Below are positions 49,701 through 61,700 of a stretch of 64,000 nucleotides of DNA, in pieces (the first letter of the stretch is position 1; every line of letters begins with the position of its first letter). Source of the DNA: Anas platyrhynchos (taxonomy: Eukaryota; Chordata; Aves; Anseriformes; Anatidae); contig NC_092591.1 of assembly GCF_047663525.1 (NCBI RefSeq), positions 47,035,501 through 47,099,500 of the forward strand. The letters are read 5' to 3'. The notes under the pieces were generated by a model. It had not been told where the DNA came from. It worked only from the letters and a program-made list of their open reading frames with translations, and did not search any database. Position numbers and translations under genes: made by a program.

Positions 49701-52700
49701 CACCTCTGTAATTTATTTGGTGAAACTGCTGAATGGCCCAATGCATGAAGAAGTGCAAAGCCTTACTACTTAGTGTTAAGTTTTGAAAAAAAAAAAATCT
49801 TAACTTTCATTTAGCGATTGGTTTAAAAAAAAGAATAAATTCATTTATTTTTTTTTCTGTAGGAAACAGAGGTTGATATTGCAATTTTTCACTTTGGTTC
49901 TTCCTTTTGAGAAGGCCCGTCTGTATGTAGAGCAGCGAAAATGATTATCAGATGTAACAACTACTAACACAGATCTTTGCAGGATCTAAAGACACATCAT
50001 GGTAGACCATAGATTAGGCATTCATGAGGTCTGCTTTTTTTTTCTAGTGCATAGCAGTCCAGTGTTTGAGATTTGTGTATATCACTTCAGTTATGCTGGC
50101 TTAGGCTAGTTGCATCCACACAGCTCATTAGGGAGTAGGCATCTCTTATTCTTTAAAATATTTCACAACTAGAAAGATTATGTGAATACCAGGCTTCCTT
50201 AATGCAGATTTTGACTGTTCTGTTTCATGTTGGAAATTAGTGTGTCTTTAATCTCAGGTTTCTCATTTTCCTAGTAACATAAATAAAGACTTCTGAAAAC
50301 AATGCCTTCATGTTATGTCTCTTCTTGGTTTATTTCATACATGTGTTGTGTTTTTTTTGCAGTGTTTCTTTTGATCGTGTCTCAGACATCAACTTTACCC
50401 TCAATACAAACGAAAGTGTAAGTGTACGTTCCTGCAATCACAACAATTACTGTTTCAAACTTCTGTGTGACTGCAAAGTTTTGATAGTGATTATATTTCA
50501 TCCTTCATGATGTATAATTGTTGGAAAGTAACTACCCTACCTTATTCCTGCGTTATGTGGATTTTCAAGCTGAAGAACTTTTTTGCTTCTCCTTGTGGTT
50601 GATATTAAGCAGAAGTGCTTCTAATGTGTATATCCAGGTTCAAGAACAAGCTTGTGTCTAATTTGTGCAGACTGCACACTTGTTTTATGGATAGAAGCTA
50701 TTTCAGACTTCCAGTGAGGTTGTGTTTAGAGACTGTTATTATAGATATTTATTAGATGAGATGAAATGAACCTCGCTATGGAAAATGAAACTGGAGTATT
50801 TGGTGGTCCAGCTATCCAGAAAGGTCTTTGACGTCATCCCTACATGCCATTCTTAAATGTGATGGATCTTCCCAGCAATTCTTGGATGATAGTGTACTCT
50901 CAGTATGCTAGTAGTTGAGTAAAACAAGCTCCACTTTATACTTTCTTGACAAGCTTTATGTTGAGATGTTCTGGTTTTAGGTTTGTTTTTTTTTTCTAAA
51001 TCACAGATTTCCAAAATGTTGACTAACAGAAGTAGAATGATTAATCATAAATACAGATTTTATCTTTTCCCTATATGTAGGGCAATATAGCATTGTTTGA
51101 GGCATGCTGTAAGGAGAGGATACAGCAGTTTGATGATGGTGGCTCTGATGAAGAAGACATCTGGGAAGAAAAACATATTGCATTTACGCCAGAGTCCCAG
51201 AGGCGTTCCAGGTAGGAAATGTGTTTTTCATCCAAGTAGCACTATAGTGAGCCCTCATTACTGAGTGTGTCTTCTGGTTCAGGTTGACTATTGACACAGG
51301 CTGTCCAGCATAACTAGCCATTTCCATCTGGGGGGAGAAATTAGTAGAGAGATAGCAGCAGTATCTCTGTCAGCCTTACCTTGCAGAAGATGGTAATAGG
51401 TGTCCTGTTTACTCAGCTTTTCCTGCACCTCACGTTTTGTAGCTTGTTTCCTTTTGCTTGTTCTTCCCCTCATCTCTGTCAGCCTGTTAGCCATTCTTGC
51501 TCTGGGCAAGGCAGTCCAGCTCCACAACTACATCGACCTTGCTGTCCTCTTTATGGTAGTATTGGGGTCAGACTATCCAGCTCCATTGTTATGGTCACCC
51601 TTAATTGTACTGCGGCTGTGGACAAAGCTGTAGGTAGCTACATTGAAGGGAAGGAGCTGGTCCCCAAAACTCTTGGGGATGCACAGTCTTCCTTAATGTC
51701 TTCTGGATTTTGTCCCAGGATAGTCTTGGCTTCTCTGACCTTCCATAGTGGACTTGAGAATGTGTGTGGCTAATACCTTCTGTACACGATAAGTTATATT
51801 GTATGTTGGTTACGTTCTATTACTGCTTTCCTGTTAATGTTGGTTGTGCTTGCCAGGAAGGGAGACATACCCATACAGTTCAAAACCATTATGTAAGGCA
51901 ACAGACTGGAAAATACTTGGATTGGTTGTTAGATTTCCAAATAAACCAAGTTATGTCATATTGGTCTTTTAAAGAGTTTTATATATTTCAGTGATTCCAC
52001 TTAGTGTGCAGAGATGAATGGTCTGATTCCTTATCTTCCTTTTCCTGCCTTCCTTTCCTTTTGAATGGCAGGAGTTTTTACTTGCAAATGGAGGAAAAAA
52101 GCCCTCTTTACACGATCAAATGGAAAAACCTTAAACTTTGTTTTTTGTGGGAGAAATGAGGGGCATGCCAACAGCCAATAAATTATACCTCCGTTAATCT
52201 ATCAGCAGTGATAGCTGTTGTAATTCTCTCTAGCTTCAAACTCTCCAGTATTTCATTGTGCCAAGCATCTAATCCTAAACATGGAATGTAAACTCTCTCT
52301 TTGTATTTTAAGTTCGGGCAGTACAGACAGTGAAGAAAGTACTGACTCTGAAGAAGAGGATGGAACAAAACAAGATTTGTTTGAATCGCATACCAATACT
52401 GAGGACAAAATGGAAGTAGACTTAAATGAACGTATGTAGCTTTTCTCCCAACTATTTGAGTTACAGGAAAGTGTTACATCTAGAACTGTTACTTTGTAAG
52501 AGTTTTCCTCTTTTATTTTTTATTCTAATGATCTTAGTCATCTTTCTCACTGTAAAGACTGCTTTAATAGAGCATGCAAATATTTGAAAATTTGAATTCC
52601 TTACAAGTCCTGAGTCAAATTACTCTAGTCTCTCGAAAATTCATGTGTATATTCTTCAAGAGGAAAAAATGAGGAATCAAAAAGGGAAGAATGAAACTGA

Positions 52701-55700
52701 ATTTACACATCTTGAATGCCTGCAAAACTGATAGGTTATTAATCTCCAAACATAAAATATGATCCTTTCTATTACAAGTCTTTCAGACCAACGTTTCATC
52801 TAACAACGGTCTAAAAGGCATCCTACAGAAGTCAAGTTAACTTAGTTTGGTCTGGTTTCATATGTGAATAATCTTGTTTAATCTTGCATAAGTAAACTCT
52901 TATGTGGAAAACTAACTGTTACTGGCTTAAGAGTTTTCACATTCAAGGCACAGTAGACTAAATTGGCTTTACTTAAAATGGCAACATCTGTAGGTAAAAG
53001 CCCTGTGTTTATCTAGACTGTAAGGAATTAAAAATTAAAATAGAAGGAAACGTTAAGGGTTTTCTTTTCTTTTGTCAGATTGGTGTCGTTGGCATCTGTG
53101 TGTCAAACAAGTTTTGATCCATGTGGGTCTCCTCCCATATCTGCCTGGGTTGGAATTTCTAATTGCTAGTCAGAGCTTCCTTTTCAGCCTGTTTTTTTGT
53201 ATGTAAGTGTTAATGAAGAAAATGTTTCCCTTGGGTAGGTGAAGTATTTTGAATTGACCTATCCTAAGTTAGATGCTTCTAAGTCCCAGTTGCTCCAAAA
53301 CGTAATATCCCAATTAATATTTTAAAGTTGTAAAAGGTTTTAAGCTTTTCTGAAACTTAGCAGTGCTGCTAGTGCATGAGAAATTAGAGATTGCCCATGA
53401 AGTTGTCTTGCTCATTTTCTATGTTGAGGAAAATGTGCATAGGAAACTGAAAAAGGGATGAAAACTCTTAAGATTTTTTTAAGTATAGAAATTAGTGTTG
53501 AGAATAATGAATGTTCACATTAGGTTAAGGAATAAAGTGGAATAACACTTGTGATTAAATATAATTTGTGTTCTTCAGATAAGTGCCATTGATTTTTAGC
53601 TGAATACTGTGAGTTACTGTTTGTAAAATTCTGCCTTAATAGCAGAATTTCCCTTTTAGGGAATTCATTCAGTTTTTACCTATATAGAGAATTCTTTTGC
53701 ATGTGCTTTGAAGTCTAGTTAAGAGTTTTGCTGCTCTTTTGGGAATGTGCCTATAGAGAATCAATGTGTTAGACATGTGTACATTCGTGTTCTTTAAATC
53801 TATTCCTAATGACCTTGCTGATCGCTTTTCTAGCACCAAATTGGTCAGCTAACTTCGATGTACCCATGGAGACTGCACATGGCACCAATCTGGATTCCGT
53901 TGGGTCTGATGTGTGGAGTACAGAAGAACCCATGCCAGCAAAAGAAACTGGCTGGGCTTCTTTTTCAGAGTTCACGTCCTCTTTGAGGTAAGAATATTAG
54001 TGATGCAGGGCAAGTGGGCAAGTTCTTCATTACTAAATGTACCAGCAGCTGCTGTTTGGCATCATTAAGATGTATGTCTCTACCCTGGGCTATGTTGGTT
54101 GGCTTTTGGTGGAATACAGGGTGCATAGTGTTCAAAGATTCCTGTGTGTTTAGGGTAGTATGGTGTAACCTGACTTTACAAAGATATAGGCTTTTATAGG
54201 ATGAGTGGATCCCTGAAGTTTCCCTTGAATATTGGTCACTGACCAGAATTGCGCTATGACTTTTTTTAGTATAGGCTGAAGCCATGGAAGGGATGTAACT
54301 GTTGAATGTGAAGGCTGTAAAACATCTGTGATGGTTCTGTTTTGTCAATGGTATAATATAGATGATTGGTTCATCACTGGTGCAGTTCTACACTATTTTG
54401 GCATTACCTGACATACACTTTACTCTTTTGGATTAAACACTGCATTAAGAATAACTGAGGTCCTCTGTGTAGGAATCTAATAATCCCTATAGAGGTAAAT
54501 TTTGAGCTGCCAAAATACTAGCAGTCAAGAACCGATTTCTTCTCCAATCAGAAAACCCTTTCTGTCTGTCTTGCTCCTCGCTTCTGTCTGGGCCTTAAAC
54601 AGCTTTGACGTAAAACTTATGATTTTTTCCATCATAGAGCAGTGAATTGCTTCATGTCTGAGGCAGGTAAATTGATAACAGGACTATAGGGTTTAGAAAA
54701 TGAAGTCCTGAAGTTGCCACAAGTAGTGGATAGAAAAGACACTATTCTGTAAGTGGTGGGAAGTATTTCAAGTGGTCAGAACTTGTCCTTTGAGTTAATC
54801 CAGAATGGAAAAACTCATAGCTACACTGTATGTGCCATTAAGCAAACAAATTAGAGTAAAATACTTCTGTTGTTGACATTTAAGGACTGTGTTGGCAGTG
54901 TCAGCAGAGAACTCTTTTAGATCATCCAGGTTGCAAAGAGTGTGTTTAAGAAGCGGTTTAAAATGTTGGAAATACTGCAAGGATCCAGCAGTCTTATTTA
55001 TCTGTGGCATCTCCATTTCAAATAAAAATAACAGTACTGCCAAACATAACCTCAGTCAGCTCAGTTTGGGTGGATTTTGCATTAATGAACTTGTTTAGTG
55101 TGCCTTAGCCTTGCTTAGTTTCATTCTGCTGTTCAGTTATGTTTATAAAGCTTTTTAATTTGTATTTGAAGCTCAAAAGATTCCTTAAGAAGCAATTCTC
55201 CTGTGGAAATGGAAACAAATGCAGAGCCAATGGATCCCTTGAGTGCAAATGCAACTGGTCTTGCAACACAGCTAGAGAGTAAGTACTGTACATTCAGAAA
55301 TGCAAGCAGATTGATTTTGATATTTTTAACTAAGAAAGATCTCCCTGAACTTAGGTATCTCTCATCTGGCTCTGCTGCTCTGCCAGGCAATGAAAATAAC
55401 TTGACAAAAGTTCTGAACTACTTTTTTTCCTATTTAAAACAAGAACCAGTGTTACTTTTGTCTCAAAAAAAAAAAAAGTGTGCATATCATGAACAATGAA
55501 GCTAAATGTTTTCTGTTAGAGAAGTTTTATATGTGGCAACACTTAACTGAGCTGATGCCCAAGAAAAGTGGTAGCTTCTAGTCTCTTCCTATGTGGCAAT
55601 AGACCAGTAGCCTTGGTGTTCAGATTTCTCCTTGCTCATTGCTTTCCAAGCTGTCTTCTCTGTATATATGCATACACTTCTATTTATGTGAATTAATCGA

Positions 55701-58700
55701 AGATTAAACCCATGCTAATTAGTTTTCCATGTATTTTATTAGCAGATAGAACAAGAAGTGCAGATGGGAAGTCCGGGAAGATTGGGCTTCCCAAAGGCTT
55801 GTCTGTACTTCAGAATTTGTTGGCAAATTTGTACAGTATGGACTGGTGCAATGAATCTGACTGTATGAAAAAATGTATAAAAATCCTACTACAGGCTTGT
55901 TCAAGCAAACCTGTTGCAGTAATCATTGTCGATGTAAATCACTAACTGGCTTGCAAAACGAAAGCTGTAATTATGGAATATGACTTCTTCCTTATGCAAT
56001 CTGTAAAAAAAAAAAAAAAAGCGTTTATGCTCTACATATGTGTATAATGGGGATTGTAGAAAGATGATTCTTAAGGGTTCAAGAAATGCTTAAAACTGGG
56101 GAAAAACATCCTTTTTTGTTTTGGCTTGTGTGTGTGCTCATGAAATAGAAATGTAACCAGTCATATACTAAAGTACTTAGTTCTATTCTAGCCCCAGGAA
56201 GTGTTGCTATGGAGGCCAGCTCAGATGGAGAGGATGATGTAGAAAACACAGACAAGGTAACTGAAACAGTAATGAACGGCAGCATGAAGGAGACACTGAG
56301 CCTTACTGTAGATGCTAAAACTGAAACGGCTGTTTTCAAAAGGTGAGGATGTACTTCTTTTTGTCTTTCCACCCATTTTACAAGTGCTGTTGATAGAACA
56401 CTCATCAAAAAGAGTTAAAGTGATAATTCATAGGGCCTTAACTCTAAACATTTTTTCAAATGTAATTGTTTTGAAACTTTACTTTCAATCAGTTATTAGA
56501 ACATAGGATCAAGCTTTAATTTTCACTGGAAGATTATTAGTGGAAGACTGGCTCTATTTTTGATCCTGATGAATGTTACTGCACAATTTTAATGTACATT
56601 TTAATGTACTTCTAAGCTACAGCCTTTTAAACTTCACATGGAACTTCTGGATTGGAATTCAGTGTCTTATGCAGGTGGTTGGAGGAGAGAGACTGGAGGC
56701 CAGCCAGGCACTGCTCTTGAGAGTAACTCATTGGGAATTAAAAACTTCAGGTTTGTTTATTTTTAGTATGGAGGAAGGAGCATTTTTGACTGCACAACAC
56801 TTATGAAATCAAATGGCAGTTAGAGAAATTAAACCAAAGCATTTAGAGGAGGAATGTGACTCTGGAGTTATATAGCATGAAACCTTAGTCACTTTCTGAC
56901 TTAGTAAATGATATATCTACTCTCCAGTTTATTCTGTATGTTTTTTGGAGAATGCTTTTTATGGTCTACACTTCTGTTGTTCCAGTGTAGTGGATCAGTT
57001 ATTCGTGGTGCTTTTACACATAAGCTGCTTTAATTCTGTGACTTCTGGTATTAATGCAAAAAAGCAAAGTTAACGTAAGGTGGAAGCATATCATGGCAGT
57101 CACTGCCTCTTATCATAGAATTACCTTCCTTTGGTATGGAATAAGGACTTGTATCTTTGTAGTTAAAAGGACACAGAGGTGGTAAAGGAGGGAAAATGAA
57201 TCTATGATCTTGATTTGGGACGGGAAGGGGAAGTTAAGTGTAAAAGGTGGTTGAATGAGTGAGGTCTTAAATGTGGAGATTGTTTAGTTCTGATACAGAG
57301 GTGTCATCTCATACTGATCCAGATATCATATGGCTTTCCTTAAATTAACTTTTAAATAGGCCTAGACAGCAAATAATTTAGTATTTCTTTGGGGGGGCAG
57401 AGGAAGGGGATCTAAAACACTACATAAATCTAAATTAAGAAAGGATTTCAATAGTGAGTGGAGGCCACACTGTCCTGCATACCTGGCAAGGTGGATACAG
57501 AACTTAGGTCTGGGAGTACAAATTTCTTCTAGTAGAAAATACATAGTTGTGATGTCAGTGTTGAGGAGAAGGGAACCATTGTAAAGACAGTAGTTGACTT
57601 GTTGAAAGCTGCAAAGGGCAAATGGTTCTTGAATTTTCTCACTCTCCCTGTTGAACTAGTAGGAGACAATGTGAGCAGAGACAACCCCTTAAAAAAAAAA
57701 AAGAGGTTCTGGTGGTAGTAACAAGTATTTTTGAACAAATACAGACTTTAAAGGTAAAAGATAAGCAGATAAAGATAAAGCAGATGGGAAACCTGTTGCT
57801 TGGTGAGCTGTATTTTTACAGTCTATGCAGGTATAAGGAGACATGGGGGGAAGGAACAAGGATTCATTGAAAGAGAAAGGATCCATTGAAAGGAAAACTG
57901 TAAGAATAGGAATCAGTAGAGGATAGTGTCTTTAAAAATGTTCCCGACTTCTTCAGTAGATTCACTGCTACAGATGAAGATGGATGTTTGTGTCTACTGT
58001 AGCTACCTTATATCCGTCTCTTGCAGTTGTACGGTCAACTTTTTATGTTAATGTGCTAATAACAGTGTGGATGAGACAGAAAAAGGTGGGATAGTGATGC
58101 ATAAAAACTCTGGTTTAGTGGCAAAACATGAATATTTGTTTCCTAGTGCTAGAGTACTGTTTTTTTCACTGAATTATGTTCATTTTCATGTCTGAGAAGA
58201 GGCTGATGAAATAGAGCAGTGATCCTATGTGGCATAACACATACCATTGTACTTCACTGTATAGTCATTAGGTAGTTCATTAATACAGACAGTGATGAGT
58301 TAGTGATTCTGCTGACTTGTTTCATGGGCAAACTTTATCAATGCCAGTTTCTAAGGGAATCTTGAATTTTTTTATACTTTCTTCCTTCTATTTTTGCATA
58401 CTACTGGCTTCAGAGTGTTGAAATCCTATCGGTATGTATAGTAAAGGATTGTAACTGTGATTGCTACCACTTCAGGCTTCACGCACATTCCTTATTTCCT
58501 TTCTAATCATATTTGTAATCATTGTATTTCCTGCCTTTTTATCCAGTCAATTTCCAATGGTTTTAAACACCAGTGCATTATTAGGTGTTTGTGAAGTCCA
58601 GAATCATGTTTGATTTTCATGTTTCAGTCATAATTTAAAATCCATTTGCATGTGAAATACGAACCCTTCTCCCAATTTTCTACTGTTGCCTGAAATTTTC

Positions 58701-61700
58701 TGTAAGTAAACTTAAAAATTAAATATCTTGTTTCCTTTTACTTAGTGAGGAAGGAAAATTGTCTACCTCGCAGGATGCTTCATGTAAATATGTGGTAGAG
58801 GAGAATGCAGAGGTTGTGGAAGAAGCTACTTCAGCTTTGCAGCCCACTAACAGCAGTCCAGAACAGAGGTAACTGCACTCAGAGATATTTTCAATCACAT
58901 AAGTAGCAGCTTGTATATTTCTATAATAGGACTGATCTAAAGAGACCACTGAATTCCTGTTAGTTATCAGCTCTGAGTTTACTTCAATCTAAACATGTGC
59001 TTGCATCTGTTTGTAAGATTCTTACAAGCTATGCTGTCTGTCCTTACTCTGACTCTTGAGTTGAAACCTATTTGCCTTTCAGGGTATTGTAAATATTCCC
59101 TTTCTGTTTTGCGATATGTATCGATTCATTGTACTAATTTGATACAAAAACTGTGGGAAAAAAGGGGGGGATTAAGTTTGTCCTGAAAATGTACAAAAGT
59201 ACGCTTCAAAATTAGAAAATTGTTCCATTTTTGATTCTGTATTTTATACTGCAGGACAGCTGGGGGCAGTCTATCAGTGCAGCTACGTGGAAAGGAAATG
59301 CTGCCTTAAGTCATGCTTGTTTGGTTGTGAGCTAGTCAAATAATTGCTTCTATTTTTGAATCAATTTGTTTGCACCCGTGTCTTTATCAGGCATTAATCT
59401 GAATACTTGTAGATTTGGAGATAACTTTTCAAAGTATGTAAATAATTTGTTTCAAATAAAGTTCTCTGGAAATACAGAGCAGCCTGGATTGCTCAGCATA
59501 TGTACTGGAGGAAAGAAGTGATGACATTTTTCTTGACTAATAGTGCATGCAGTCTCACAGAATAGTCATTCAAGAGACAATTCTGAGGTGACAACTGTCA
59601 CAGAAAGTTCTTGCATAAACTTTTGTATTAGATCATCAGGTAGGACTGCTTTCTCCACAAAAGGCATCTGAAGATGTTTCTCCTGTTCCTTTTCCTGTTG
59701 AAGTACTCGTTCTGGTGTGGTTTTTCGCCTTACAAGTTACAGTGGTATGAAACATAATCAACTCAAATATTAGTATGGTTTTATCAAAATCAAATTTACA
59801 TAGAGTGAGATCAATTACCAAATACTAGAAATACCTAATGCAAATGTTTCATGTCTGGCTTAAGTTGGGACGGGATTCCACTTGGTCTTAAAAGCTGAAT
59901 GAGTTGAGGAGCATAAAGCAGGTGAGAAGAATTCCACCCCTAAACGCATTCAGTGAAAACCCTGCTCTGGAACTTAACATCAGAGCAGTATCTGGTAAGA
60001 GGTACCTTCCAACTCCGGCTGTTTGGAGGCAAGGATGGTTTTGCACTGTTCTAGCCTCGTTCCTCGCACTCACCAGCACAAATGGTGAGATTTGACCTGC
60101 TGAAGGCAGAAGTGTTGTCATTCAGCCAGTCCACACCATCTACACAGCTCAGCAAAAGGTGGGGAGAGCCTCGTTTCCTATTTCTTAGTTTCACATAGAC
60201 TCACGTAGTACTTTGCAACTAATCTCTAAGCAAGAGTTCACTGGCTTCCTATGAGAGCTAATGGCTTGTTGCACTTCAAGGTGTCAGAATGCCACAAGCT
60301 AGAATATTGGTATTGAGAACAAGGGTTGGTATGCTGACACTTATTAGTTTAGGGGTGCCCAGAGCATTATTCTGAGAGGAGGGAGGATTTTGCTTAATTA
60401 AAAGCAATTCCAGGGGCTACTTTTCCTTGCATTATAAACAGAGAAATGGTTCTGAATCTATAAATACATGAACGTGTATTTTGATAGTTATAATAGTTCA
60501 AAAGCAGTTTTTTCTTGTATAGGTTTTGAATTGTTATTAGAGAAACATATTTCTCACAAATCTTGTGGACTTAATTATTTTTAAGTCTGCACGTGCTATG
60601 TTATACTCTTAGTTTTCTAGTCAAGAAAAAATTGAAAGGTTTTGTAAGCAAAGATTTAAAATATAGCTCTACATATAATACAACAAAGCTCTACTACATA
60701 TTTTGACTATACTTTTTGCAAACTAAGAAAGGTGCAAGCCTATTTGATCAAGTTTAGATACTGTCTTTTTGGGACATGTTTATGAGCTAATATGTTTTAC
60801 CTCTAGTACTAGATGTTACGCTAGAACACTGCTACCTCTTTCTGTAAGCCAGAACTTTCTACTCTGCATATATTCAATGAACTTTAATCAATAAATGAAT
60901 TCTAACTGGAAAAACCTGTATACTTAGTCAAAATGGGAAACCTGGAAACTCAAGTCTTTCGTAGTCAGCATGTGAATACTAGGTGACTGCCTTCTGAGTA
61001 AAGATGCTTCTCTAAACCAACAGAGGGCTCTCAGAGCTAGCAGTTCCTTGGATTGCTTTTGATTACAGGAAATCTCAAGGAACTCCTTTCCTACAATCTG
61101 GCTGGATGCAGTGAAGCTCAGTACTTTCTCTAAAGGTGGCTGTCACAGTAGATCCTCGTATAAGTGCAGAACAAGTGTCTAGATAAATTTAATTGTGCTT
61201 TTGGGGCTCCATGCATTTATGACTAGTGGGAGGAGTCACCTAGGTAGGTCTTTGGCTGGTGGCCAGCAATATCAATGTCTGCTAGAAGCCCTGTTATGTC
61301 ATGGATTTTTTCCAATCAGTAAATAATTTACTGCTCTTTGAACTGTCAGAATTCCTGTCCATGCAGCACTTGTTTGTTACCTTCCAGGTTTATCTAAAGT
61401 GTTTAACTTTGTCTAGTGCTGTCTCTCTCTTTATCTAATGTGTACATATTTTTTTTTAAAAAGTGTTTTTAGTGCTTAACAGCCAAAGACTTAGCTAGGG
61501 GGACTCCTGCTGGTCATGTGCATGTAGAGCACGGACCCAAGAGTGGCTTCTCTGTGATGTACACCATCAGAGAACAGGAGTTACAGGTAACTTTTCTTGT
61601 GTAGTTCCAAATGGTATTTATATTCTCTAAAGGAATCTTCAAATGTATTCAACAGACTTGCACTTAATGGAAGTTGAGAGTTTTTTGCTTTTGTTGTTTG

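Noticed and set aside
49938..49962. The word tgattatcagatg repeated from exon 14 (about 48210) in the downstream intron
   Set aside because: The match is 13 bases plus a few scattered ones and does not extend on either side, so a partial exon duplication is not supported.
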